The translations under genes were made by a program, and so were the position numbers. A stretch of DNA of 64,000 nucleotides from Micromonospora parva (lineage in GTDB: Bacteria; Actinomycetota; Actinomycetes; Mycobacteriales; Micromonosporaceae): the NCBI RefSeq assembly GCF_000718515.1, contig NZ_JNZS01000024.1:1-64000 (forward strand). Direction: 5' to 3'. Within the stretch, counting starts at the first letter, position 1, and each line of letters opens with the position of its first letter. Shown here in pieces: positions 43,725-51,094 of this stretch. The notes under the pieces were generated by a model that was not told the origin of the DNA, searched no databases, and was given only the letters and a program-made list of their open reading frames with translations.

Positions 43725-44636
43725 GTGATCGAGGTTCGGTTCTCGCCCGACGACCTGAGCCGGGTCCGGTTCGTGCACTCGCCGCTGGCCGAGCTGGTGG
43801 CCAGCTCCTGGGCGTTACGCAAGCCGACGAAGTACTGGATGCACCGCCCGTGGCGGGAACGCGCGGAGCGGCTGCTGCCGGACGCCGGCCTGGAGCCGCT
43901 GCTGACGGTGCTCAGGTCGTCCAACGGTTACGTACCGGATTTCCTCACCCCGATCGGGGCGGCACCGAACCTGGCCGCCGAGCTGCGGGCGGTCGCCGGC
44001 ACCGACCCGTCCGTGGTGCGCCGGCAACTGGACCGGGCCGGCGCGCCCCGGCTGACACCGGACGAGCTGGTCGCGCAGCTCCACCGATACTTCACACTGC
44101 TGATCGCACCGGACTGGCCCCGACTGCGGGCGCTCGCACTGGCCGACATCCGGCGGCGGACGCTGCTCGCTGCCGAGCAGGGTGGGCGCATCCTGCTCCG
44201 CGAGCTGCACCCGTTGATCCGCTGGGACGGCGCGGCACTGCGGGTCGCCGTCGGCACGAGCCTGCCGGCCGGCCTGGACGGACGCCCGTGGACGCTGCTG
44301 CCCACCTCCTTCTCCGGGCCGACGGTGCACGCGATCATGGAGGGCGATGCCGGCCCGGCCCTCTGCTATCCGCCCAGTGGGCTGGGCGGGCTGTGGGCTT
44401 CGCCGCCGCCCAGCGCCGCGCTGGCCGCCCTGCTCGGCGGTACGCGGGCGGCGGCCCTCGCCCTGCTCGACGCACCGCTGAGCACCGGTGAGCTGGCCGC
44501 GATGCTGGGTCTCGCGCCGGCGACCGCGTCGCACCACCTCACCACGCTGCGGGACAACGGCCTGATCGTCGGCGTACGCCAGGGACGGGTGGTGCGTTAT
44601 GCCCGAACTGTCCTCGGTGACCAACTGGTCGGCTGA
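43725..44636 (+). CDS. ArsR-type regulator with DUF5937 domain
   Basis: 303 residues from GTG 43725. The N-terminal 220 residues fit DUF5937 (FSPDDLSRVRFVHSPLAELVASS), and the C-terminus (about 235-295) is a winged helix-turn-helix with LSTGELAAMLGLAPATASHHLTTLRDNGLI. It is divergent from the aldo/keto reductase, a likely target. Confidence 0.85.
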   Translation: MIEVRFSPDDLSRVRFVHSPLAELVASSWALRKPTKYWMHRPWRERAERLLPDAGLEPLLTVLRSSNGYVPDFLTPIGAAPNLAAELRAVAGTDPSVVRRQLDRAGAPRLTPDELVAQLHRYFTLLIAPDWPRLRALALADIRRRTLLAAEQGGRILLRELHPLIRWDGAALRVAVGTSLPAGLDGRPWTLLPTSFSGPTVHAIMEGDAGPALCYPPSGLGGLWASPPPSAALAALLGGTRAAALALLDAPLSTGELAAMLGLAPATASHHLTTLRDNGLIVGVRQGRVVRYARTVLGDQLVG

Positions 44637-44708
44637 CCTCCGGCCCGTGATGTGGGATCCAGCACGCGGACATTGGCCGGCCCCCATGGGGTGTGGCAGC
44701 ATGAGCCC

Positions 44709-44795
44709 ATGACCGCCGCAGTCGTCCGCCGCTTCGTGGCACGTCGCCACGTCGATTACGGCCGCGTGCGCAGCGCGATCTGTCCGGCCAACTGA
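44709..44795 (+). CDS. Leader peptide for the sulfur assimilation operon
   Basis: 28 codons from ATG 44709. The product contains FVARRHVDYGRVRSAIC, the RxHVDxxRVxSAxC type motif of short actinobacterial leader peptides upstream of sulfur genes. Cys25 lies near its end, so translation would slow when charged Cys-tRNA is scarce. The reading frame is not of use as an enzyme. A GCCCGA/TCGGGC hairpin (44800-44821) follows its stop at once. A cysteine-responsive control role is inferred. Confidence 0.75.
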   Translation: MTAAVVRRFVARRHVDYGRVRSAICPAN

Positions 44796-44847
44796 CGACG
44801 CCCGACCAATCCGTCTCGGGCGCGCTCCGCGCCGGCTGTCCCCGACA

Positions 44848-44920
44848 CCGTTGTCTTGCCCGCTTCGCCGGGCCGGCCGCCGCGCCCCGCGTGCCCCGAG
44901 GCACAGCAGACAACGGAGGA
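44848..44920 (+). promoter_or_regulatory. Putative RBS-sequestering RNA switch before sulfite reductase
   Basis: CCGTTGTCT (44848-44856) is perfectly complementary to AGACAACGG (44908-44916), which overlaps the first two bases of the GGAGGA ribosome-binding site at 44915-44920. A ribosome stalled in the leader could change which structure forms. Mechanism inferred. Confidence 0.55.
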
Positions 44921-44927
44921 CGCCGCG

Positions 44928-46640
44928 ATGGCGGTCAGCAGCATCCCGGCCCGTTCCGAGGACCCGACGGCTCGCCCGACCCGAGCGCCGCGCCGGCCAC
45001 GGGGTGAGGGTCAGTGGGCGCTCGGCCACCGTGAGCCGCTCAACCCCAACGAGCGGATCAAGAAGGACGACGACCCACTCAACGTTCGAGCCCGCATCGA
45101 AACCATCTACGCGCACCGCGGCTTCGCCTCCATCGACCCGCAGGACCTGCGCGGCCGGTTCCGCTGGTGGGGCCTCTACACCCAGCGCAAGGCGGGCATC
45201 GACGGTGGGCGCACCGCCGTGCTGGAGCCGCACGAGCTGGAGGACGAGTTCTTCATGCTCCGGGTCCGCATCGACGGCGGTCAGCTCAGCCTGGCCCAGC
45301 TGCGGGTGATCGCGGACATCTCCCGGGAGTTCGCCCGGGACACCGCCGACATCACCGACCGGCAGAACATCCAGTACCACTGGATCCGGGTCGAGGACAT
45401 GCCGGAGATCTGGCGTCGGCTGGAGTCGGTCGGCCTGCAGACCACCGAGGCGTGCGGCGACTGCCCGCGGATCGTGCTGGGCAGCCCGGTCGCCGGGGTG
45501 GCCCGCGACGAGCTGCTCGACCCGACCCCGGCGATCGACGAGATCGTCTCGCGGTACGTCGGTGACAAGCAGTTCTCCAACCTGCCCCGCAAGTTCAAGA
45601 CGTCGATCTCCTGGCTGGTGGACACCCCGTACGAGTCGAACGACATCGCCTTCCTCGGTGTCGACCACCCCGAACACGGCCCCGGCTTCGACGTCTGGGT
45701 CGGCGGGGGTCTCGCCACCAACCCGATGCTCGCCAAGCGGCTCGGCGTCTGGGTGCCGCTGGCCGAGGTGCCGGACGTGTGGGCCGGGGTGGTCGGGATC
45801 TTCCGCGACTACGGCTACCGCCGACTGCGCAACCGGGCCCGGCTGAAGTTCCTGGTGGCCGACTGGGGCGTGGAGCGCTTCCGCGAGGTGCTGGAGAAGG
45901 ACTACCTCGGTCGTACGCTGCTCGACGGCCCAGCGCCGATCCTGCCCTCGAAGCCGATCGACCACGTGGGCGTGCACGAGCAGGCCGACGGGCGGCACTA
46001 CGTGGGCGCCGCCCCGGTGGTCGGGCGGGTTTCCGGCGCGCAGCTCAGCCAGCTCGCCGACGTGGTCGAGGCGCACGGCAGCGACCGGGTGCGGCTCACT
46101 CCGTACCAGAAGCTGCTGGTGCTCGACGTGCCGTCGGAGCGGACGGAGTCGCTCGTCGACGCGCTGCGCGGGATCGGTCTGGAGGCCCGGCCGTCGGCCT
46201 GGCGGCGCGGCACGATGGCGTGCACCGGCATCGAGTACTGCAAGCTCGCCATCGTCGAGACGAAGGCCCGTGGCGAGGAGTTGGTGGCCCGGCTGGAGCA
46301 GCGGCTGCGCGACTTCGACGCGGACATCTCGATCCACATCAACGGCTGCCCGAACGCGTGTGCCCGCACCCAGGTGGCCGACATCGGGCTGAAGGGCCAA
46401 CTGGTGGTCGGCCCGGACGGCCGGCAGGTCGAGGGTTTCCAGGTGCACCTGGGCGGCGGCCTGGGCATGGCGCAGGGGCAGACCGCCGGGTTCGGCCGCA
46501 AGCTGCGCGGCCTGAAGACCACCGCCGACGAGCTTCCGGAGTACGTGGAACGGCTGGCCCTTCGCTACCTGGCCGGTCGCAGCGAGGGCGAGACGTTCGC
46601 CAACTGGGTGATCAGAGTCGACGAGGAGGAACTGCGGTGA
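44928..46640 (+). CDS. Ferredoxin-dependent sulfite reductase
   Basis: 570 residues from ATG 44928, seven bases after GGAGGA. Reduces sulfite to sulfide with siroheme and a 4Fe-4S cluster. The cluster ligands are Cys432 and Cys438 (ACTGIEYCK), Cys474 and Cys478 (NGCPNACAR). Two ferredoxin-like halves and LTPYQKLLVLDV, typical of SirA/NirA-type enzymes, are seen. A nitrite substrate cannot be excluded by sequence, but the operon strongly favours sulfite. It overlaps the next gene by four bases. Confidence 0.93.
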   Translation: MAVSSIPARSEDPTARPTRAPRRPRGEGQWALGHREPLNPNERIKKDDDPLNVRARIETIYAHRGFASIDPQDLRGRFRWWGLYTQRKAGIDGGRTAVLEPHELEDEFFMLRVRIDGGQLSLAQLRVIADISREFARDTADITDRQNIQYHWIRVEDMPEIWRRLESVGLQTTEACGDCPRIVLGSPVAGVARDELLDPTPAIDEIVSRYVGDKQFSNLPRKFKTSISWLVDTPYESNDIAFLGVDHPEHGPGFDVWVGGGLATNPMLAKRLGVWVPLAEVPDVWAGVVGIFRDYGYRRLRNRARLKFLVADWGVERFREVLEKDYLGRTLLDGPAPILPSKPIDHVGVHEQADGRHYVGAAPVVGRVSGAQLSQLADVVEAHGSDRVRLTPYQKLLVLDVPSERTESLVDALRGIGLEARPSAWRRGTMACTGIEYCKLAIVETKARGEELVARLEQRLRDFDADISIHINGCPNACARTQVADIGLKGQLVVGPDGRQVEGFQVHLGGGLGMAQGQTAGFGRKLRGLKTTADELPEYVERLALRYLAGRSEGETFANWVIRVDEEELR

Positions 46641-46798
46641 GCAGCGAGAACCGAGCGGCACCTCTGCACTGCCCGTACTGCGGCGAGGAGGACCTGCGGC
46701 CGCACGAGTCGGGGCACGGCGCCTGGGAGTGCCACGCCTGCACCCGGGTCTTCTCGGTGAAGTTCATCGGGCTGCTCAGCCGGACGGTGACCCGGTGA
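46637..46798 (+). CDS. Small double-CxxC zinc-ribbon-like protein
   Basis: 53 residues from GTG 46637. Contains two CxxC pairs, LHCPYCGEEDLRPH and ECHACTRVFS, a zinc-ribbon pattern. GTGA overlaps join it to sulfite reductase before and to cysH after. Its placement between these two genes is conserved in many actinomycetes. It may be a metal-binding or electron-transfer accessory. No function is established. Confidence 0.8.
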   Translation: MSSENRAAPLHCPYCGEEDLRPHESGHGAWECHACTRVFSVKFIGLLSRTVTR

Positions 46799-47562
46799 GC
46801 GCGGGTCTCGTCTCGGCCACGAGCCTGCGCCTGGTGGGCCCGGGCGCCTCGGCACCGGCCGACCCGAGCGGGCGCAGCCCGGACGAGCTGCGGGCCCTGG
46901 CCGAGCAGGCCGCTCGGGACCTGGAGGGCGCCCCGGCACTGGAGATCGCCCGCTGGGCGGCGCAGACCTTCGGCGAGCGGTTCTGCGTGACCAGCTCGAT
47001 GGCCGACGCCGTGCTGGCGCACCTGGTGTCCCGGGTGGCTCCCGGGGTGGACGTGGTCTTCCTCGACACCGGGCTGCACTTCCCCGAGACGCTGCGGGTC
47101 CGTGACGAGGTGGCCCGGACGCTGCCGGTGAACGTCCGGTCGATCCGGCCCCGGCTCACCGTCGGCCAGCAGGACGGCCAGTACGGTCCGCGACTGTTCA
47201 ACAAGTCACCGGACGACTGCTGCCAGCTGCGCAAGGTGGAGCCGCTGGAGCGGGCGCTGAGCGGGTACGACGCCTGGGCCGCCGGTCTGCGTCGGGACGA
47301 GTCGCCGACCCGGGCCAACACCCCGGTGGTGACCTTCGACGCGCGCCGCGGCAAGGTCAAGGTGAACCCGATCGCGGCCTGGTCGCAACGGGACGTGGAC
47401 GCCTACATCGCCCGGTTCAACGTGCCGGTCAACGAACTCTTCAAGCAGGGGTACGGGTCGATCGGCTGCTGGCCGTGCACCCGCCGTACGAAGGCCGGCG
47501 AGGACGCGCGGGCCGGCCGGTGGGCGATGTTCGAGAAGACCGAGTGCGGGCTGCACGTCTGA
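46795..47562 (+). CDS. cysH: APS reductase (phosphoadenylyl-sulfate reductase family)
   Basis: 255 residues from GTG 46795. Reduces adenylyl sulfate to sulfite. Two Cys pairs, Cys142-Cys143 in DDCCQLRKV and Cys225/Cys228 in GCWPCTRR, are the 4Fe-4S ligands that mark the APS-type enzymes, and the nucleophilic Cys lies in TECGLHV at the end. PAPS-only enzymes lack the CC pair. Coupled by overlap to the CxxC gene. The sulfate adenylyltransferase genes are not in this window. Confidence 0.93.
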   Translation: MSAGLVSATSLRLVGPGASAPADPSGRSPDELRALAEQAARDLEGAPALEIARWAAQTFGERFCVTSSMADAVLAHLVSRVAPGVDVVFLDTGLHFPETLRVRDEVARTLPVNVRSIRPRLTVGQQDGQYGPRLFNKSPDDCCQLRKVEPLERALSGYDAWAAGLRRDESPTRANTPVVTFDARRGKVKVNPIAAWSQRDVDAYIARFNVPVNELFKQGYGSIGCWPCTRRTKAGEDARAGRWAMFEKTECGLHV

Positions 47563-47579
47563 CCTCGCCGGGCACGACA

Positions 47580-48413
47580 GTGACCGGTGCGGCCGGCGGG
47601 GCGGACCCGGTGGTGCTCGTCGCGCACGGCAGCCGTGATCCGCGAGCGGCCGATGCCACCCGGGCGCTGGCTCGGGCGGTGTCGGCGGCCCGGCCCGGCA
47701 CACCGGTGTGGGCGAGCTGGCTGGACCACACCGAGCCGGGGCCGACCGAGCTGCTGCGTCAGCTGGCCGTGGCCGGTCACCGTCGGGCGGTGCTGGTGCC
47801 ACTGCTGCTGACCGCCGCGTACCACCATCGGGTGGACATTCCCGCGGCGGTCGCCGCGGCCACCCGGTCCGGGCCGCCACTGGCGGTACGGGTGACCGAC
47901 GTGCTCGGCCCGGCGGACGACACCCCCGATCCGGCGCTGCTGGCCGGGCTGTGCCGTCGGCTGGGTGAGACGTGGCCGGATGGCTCGACCGCGTCGCGTC
48001 GGGGCGGCTTGGACGCGTCGCGTCGGGGCGGTTTGGACGCGTCGCGTCGGGGTCGGTTCGACGCGTTGGTGCTGGCTGCGGCGGGCACCCGGGATGCGCG
48101 GGCGCGCCGCTCGGTGGGCCGGGTTGCCGATGCGCTCGGCGTGGAGTTCGGGGTGCCCTGCCGGGTGGCGTACGCGTCGGCGGCTCCACCGGCGGCCGCC
48201 GTGGCGGTGTCCCGGTTGCGGGCGTCCGGCGCGCGGCGGGTCGCGGTGTCCGCGTACTTCCTGGCGCCGGGGTTGTTCCACGACGCGGTGGCCGAGGCGG
48301 CCGGGGCGGCGGGTGCGGTGGCGGTTGCCGCGCCGTTGACCGACGCGCCGGAGCTGGTCGAGTTGGTGCTGCGCCGGGTCGACGATCGGCCCGTGCTGGC
48401 GTCGACGGGCTGA
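47580..48413 (+). CDS. Sirohydrochlorin chelatase (CbiX/SirB-like)
   Basis: 277 residues from GTG 47580, 18 bases after cysH. A two-half CbiX protein: VLVAHGSRDPRA with the metal-binding His near the start, and VSAYFLAPGLFHD in the second half. It probably inserts iron into sirohydrochlorin to make the siroheme of the sulfite reductase, which explains its place in the operon. The two halves are separated by a 24-bp tandem repeat encoding RRGGLDAS units. The stop is at the first copy of another repeat. Confidence 0.85.
   Translation: MTGAAGGADPVVLVAHGSRDPRAADATRALARAVSAARPGTPVWASWLDHTEPGPTELLRQLAVAGHRRAVLVPLLLTAAYHHRVDIPAAVAAATRSGPPLAVRVTDVLGPADDTPDPALLAGLCRRLGETWPDGSTASRRGGLDASRRGGLDASRRGRFDALVLAAAGTRDARARRSVGRVADALGVEFGVPCRVAYASAAPPAAAVAVSRLRASGARRVAVSAYFLAPGLFHDAVAEAAGAAGAVAVAAPLTDAPELVELVLRRVDDRPVLASTG
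47991..48062 (+). repeat. 24-bp in-frame tandem repeat in chelatase gene
   Basis: Three copies of GCGTCGCGTCGGGGCGGCTT plus GGAC, the last diverged. Each adds eight residues between the two halves of the chelatase without breaking the frame. Confidence 0.9.
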
Positions 48414-48479
48414 ACCCGTGCCGGCCTGGACGGGCTGATCCGGTGCCGGCCTCGACGGGGCTGATCCGGTGCCGGCCCG
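48404..48479 (+). repeat. 25-bp tandem repeat spanning chelatase stop
   Basis: Three imperfect copies starting GACGGGCTGA, at 48404, 48429 and 48454. The first holds the chelatase TGA; the later copies carry an in-kind TGA as well. A terminator follows. Confidence 0.8.
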
Positions 48480-48494
48480 GTGCCGGACAGCGGA

Positions 48495-48524
48495 ACGCCC
48501 CGGTGGGCGAACCCACCGGGGCGT
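48495..48524. terminator. 13-bp perfect hairpin terminator
   Basis: ACGCCCCGGTGGG pairs perfectly with CCCACCGGGGCGT around a CGAA tetraloop. It serves both the sulfur operon and the convergent whiB1 gene. Confidence 0.85.
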
Positions 48525-48543
48525 ACAGCTGTGTCGTTGGGGA

Positions 48544-48801
48544 TCAGGCGGAGTGAGCGCGCAGCACCCGGAGACCGCCGCGCCGCTTGACAGCGCGCCG
48601 CTCCTCCTCGCTCATTCCGCCCCAGACGCCGGCGTCCTGACCAGACTCGAGTGCCCACTGCAGGCACTGGTCGGTCACGGAGCAGCGCCTGCAGACGGCC
48701 TTGGCCTGCTCGACCTGCAGGAGAGCCGGTCCGGACGTCCCAATCGGGAAGAACAGCTCCGGGTCCTCGTCGCGGCAGACAGCATGGTGACGCCAGTCCA
48801 T
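48544..48801 (-). CDS. whiB1: WhiB1-type iron-sulfur regulator
   Basis: 85 residues from ATG 48801, with GAGGAG eleven bases upstream. The start MDWRHHAVCRDEDPELFFP and the WGGMSEEERRAVKRR end match WhiB1 of mycobacteria and WblE of Streptomyces closely. Four cluster Cys are at residue 9 and in CRRCSVTDQC. WhiB1 is NO-responsive and binds the sigma factor. Its long upstream region, over 400 bases, holds a CRP-like site. Confidence 0.94.
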   Translation of the reverse strand: MDWRHHAVCRDEDPELFFPIGTSGPALLQVEQAKAVCRRCSVTDQCLQWALESGQDAGVWGGMSEEERRAVKRRGGLRVLRAHSA

Positions 48802-48961
48802 GGCGGCAACACTCCTCATTCTGGATGGGTGGCAAATATTGCTTGTCGTGCTTTCCCTATATGCATCCGCAGTGCCGAGGTGACAGTTAGCGTTCGTCCA
48901 TTCGGCAGTGCGTGAGCAGGCAGTTAGTGCCGGGGACCTGCTGGAACAGCTCAACCTGACG

Positions 48962-48967
48962 AGCATA
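48962..48967 (-). promoter_or_regulatory. Candidate whiB1 -10 box
   Basis: On the minus strand TATGCT, preceded 19 bases upstream by TTGAGT, resembles a housekeeping promoter. It would give a leader of about 150 bases. Confidence 0.4.
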
Positions 48968-48999
48968 TCCAGGCAATGTCCCGGTAACTCAAGTTCGCT

Positions 49000-49015
49000 T
49001 GTGAATACTTTCACG
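49000..49015. promoter_or_regulatory. CRP-like binding site upstream of whiB1
   Basis: TGTGA-ATACTT-TCACG matches the CRP consensus TGTGA-N6-TCACA in nine of ten half-site bases. Its centre lies about 52 bases before the inferred start of whiB1 transcription. The rest of the gap up to 49248 contains an AT-rich stretch with TATAGT (49136-49141) and a direct TGACATT repeat (49152, 49161), but no gene. Confidence 0.6.
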
Positions 49016-49248
49016 AACAGTCGTGATGTCAAGGGTGACGCTCGGAAAAACTCCGGGCGGTGAGCAAGCCCACAACCCGTTTGTCCGGGTTTCCGCGCTT
49101 TCCTGGTTACCCGGCGTGCCACAGTCGAGGATCAATATAGTACAGTCCGCGTGACATTGCTGACATTTCCGGCACCTGCCCCTCGGTGTGGCGGCGACCC
49201 GGCCGATCGGTTGTGGCCACCGTGTCGACCAACTGCGGTACCCGAGAC

Positions 49249-50199
49249 CTAGCAGATTACTCTCAGTGCGGCCGGAACGGAGGTGAATCTGACTTTCTCC
49301 CGCTCGCCGAGATAGTCCCCGTCCAGCTGGAACGCCTGCGGGCGGCTGGAGACCAGGGTAAACTCCGCCGTGTCATGGAGTCGTAACACCTGACGACCGC
49401 GCGGATTCGGTTGCCGGGACAGGAACTGCGTCACTGTCCGTGTTGTGCTAGCCACCCGGAGCTGACGCAACGCCAGTACGTCCAGCCCGAGATCGAACGA
49501 CGCCTCCGGGTTCGGGTTGACCTCCCGGTCGCCCAGGTACGTCCACGGGGCAGTGTTCTGGATGATGACGGTGGCCAGCTCGGCCTCCGCCGGCTCGCCC
49601 GGGCGCTCCAGGACGATCGCCGGGTGCCGCCGGTCCGAGGCGAGGAAATACTGGTTCATGATCGAACGCAGGTAGAGCGACGGCGTGGACACCCGCCCCT
49701 TGCGCCGGGCCTGCTCCACCCGGTGGATCACCGCGGCGTCCAGGCCGAACCCGGCGCAGAAGGTGAAGTAGCGGTCGTCGGCGCGGCCCAGCCCCACCGT
49801 CCGGCTGCGGCCCAGCCGCAGCCCCTCCAGGATCATGCTGGTCGCCTCCGGCCACTCCCGGGGCAGCCCCACCGCGCGGGCGAACACGTTTGTCGAACCG
49901 CCGGGGACGGTGGCCAGCGCGGGCAGTCGCTCGGCCATCGGCGCATCACCGGCGCGGGTCGGCGGCTCGGCCGTCATCAGGCCGTTCACCACCTCGTTCA
50001 CCGTGCCGTCGCCACCCAGGGTGACGACCAGGTCGACCCCCTCCGCGGCTGCCTCCCGGGCGAGCGCCACGGCGTGCCCGCGCCGACGGGTGTAGCGCAC
50101 GCTGAGATCGACTTCGCTGCGCAGCGCCCGGACAAGCACGTCCCGGCTGCGTTCGCTGGTGGTGGTGGCCTTCGGATTGACCACCAGGACGGCCCGCAT
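49249..50199 (-). CDS. Diacylglycerol/sphingosine kinase-like lipid kinase
   Basis: 316 residues from ATG 50199. DAGK catalytic domain: start RAVLVVNPKATTTS, nucleotide loop VVTLGGDGTVNEVVNGLM, then GSTNVFARAVGLP and the C-terminal LDGDYLGEREKVRF, where Gly-Asp-Tyr lies at the substrate edge. The fold phosphorylates membrane lipids. It is a soluble protein. It is divergent from a small membrane protein gene. Confidence 0.88.
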   Translation of the reverse strand: MRAVLVVNPKATTTSERSRDVLVRALRSEVDLSVRYTRRRGHAVALAREAAAEGVDLVVTLGGDGTVNEVVNGLMTAEPPTRAGDAPMAERLPALATVPGGSTNVFARAVGLPREWPEATSMILEGLRLGRSRTVGLGRADDRYFTFCAGFGLDAAVIHRVEQARRKGRVSTPSLYLRSIMNQYFLASDRRHPAIVLERPGEPAEAELATVIIQNTAPWTYLGDREVNPNPEASFDLGLDVLALRQLRVASTTRTVTQFLSRQPNPRGRQVLRLHDTAEFTLVSSRPQAFQLDGDYLGEREKVRFTSVPAALRVIC

Positions 50200-50242
50200 G
50201 GGCGGCACTGTACCTGCCGGCAGCCCGGGTATCGTGGCGCGC

Positions 50243-50632
50243 GTGACCATCGACTCGGACCCGATCCCCGTCACGCTCCGCTGGGCGGTCCGGCTGCTGT
50301 GGGCAGAGGCGGCAGTCGTCGGGCTGATCGCCGTCTGGCTGATCTGGGCCGACCTCACCGCCACCCGCACCGACCTGCTGGCGGCGTTGCTGGTGACCGG
50401 GTTCGCCATCGGCGCGGCCGTCGTGCTCTGGGCGCTGGGACGCGCGCTGCTGCGCCGTCAGGCGGGCGCACGCGCCCCCGCCATCGTGCTTCAGCTGATG
50501 CTGCTGCCGATCGGTTGGTTCATGATCCAGGCTGGGCTGGGCTGGCTGGGCGTGCCGCTGATGGCGCTCGGCCTGGGCGTGGGCTGGCTGCTGGTCTGCT
50601 CCCCGACGACCCGTGCCCTCGGCTTCCAGTGA
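50243..50632 (+). CDS. Small four-helix membrane protein
   Basis: 129 residues from GTG 50243. Four hydrophobic helices with little else: LLWAEAAVVGLIAVWLIWA, LLAALLVTGFAIGAAVVLWAL, IVLQLMLLPIGWFMIQAGL, VPLMALGLGVGWLLV. No motif is recognised; common in Micromonosporaceae next to the lipid kinase. It converges on an HATPase gene. Confidence 0.75.
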   Translation: MTIDSDPIPVTLRWAVRLLWAEAAVVGLIAVWLIWADLTATRTDLLAALLVTGFAIGAAVVLWALGRALLRRQAGARAPAIVLQLMLLPIGWFMIQAGLGWLGVPLMALGLGVGWLLVCSPTTRALGFQ

Positions 50633-50654
50633 CCACCAGGGTGGGCCGGGTCGG

Positions 50655-51062
50655 TCAGTAGCCGCCGGAGCGGCGGGTGAGCAGCGCGATCGTGGCCCGG
50701 CCGTCGGCCGACGTGGCGGACGCCGACGTGGTCAGCGCGGTGAGCACCTTCCAGGCGAAGGACGACTCGGCGGGCAGGGTGGCACCGCGCACGGTCGGCA
50801 CTGTCACCTCGACGGTGAGCGCGTCCTCGGTGACCGCGAAACGGCACTCCAGCTCGGCGTCGCGGGTGGCGATGGCGAGCAGCATGGCGCACGCCTCGTC
50901 GACAGCGATCCGCAGATCCTCGATCTCGTCGAGCGCGAACTGCAACCGGGCCGCGAGACCGGCGGTGGCGGTGCGAAGAACGCCGAGGTAACCGCCGTCG
51001 GCGGGCACCGTGAGGTGCACCACGTCGTCGTCGGTCGCTGGCTGGCCAGTCAGTTGAGTCAC
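50655..51062 (-). CDS. RsbW-type anti-sigma factor/ATP-binding protein
   Basis: 135 residues from GTG 51062. HATPase domain with N-box-like DLRIAVDEACAMLL and a divergent C-terminal part; the usual G1/G2 boxes are poorly conserved, so ATPase activity is doubtful. Resembles the anti-sigma partner of SigF/SigB-type factors. In many actinomycetes it is followed by that sigma gene; here the downstream neighbour is on the other strand and no sigma gene follows. Confidence 0.72.
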   Translation of the reverse strand: MTQLTGQPATDDDVVHLTVPADGGYLGVLRTATAGLAARLQFALDEIEDLRIAVDEACAMLLAIATRDAELECRFAVTEDALTVEVTVPTVRGATLPAESSFAWKVLTALTTSASATSADGRATIALLTRRSGGY

Positions 51063-51094
51063 GCCTCATCCCCCCGGTCGGGGACTCTACCCGG

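Noticed and set aside
49136..49141. TATAGT as a strong promoter driving a rightward gene
   Set aside because: No matching -35 element and no plus-strand gene follows; the lipid kinase is on the opposite strand.
50655..51062. A sigF-type operon
   Set aside because: The anti-sigma-like gene is not followed by any sigma gene; the next minus-strand neighbours belong to the sodN operon or lie on the other strand.
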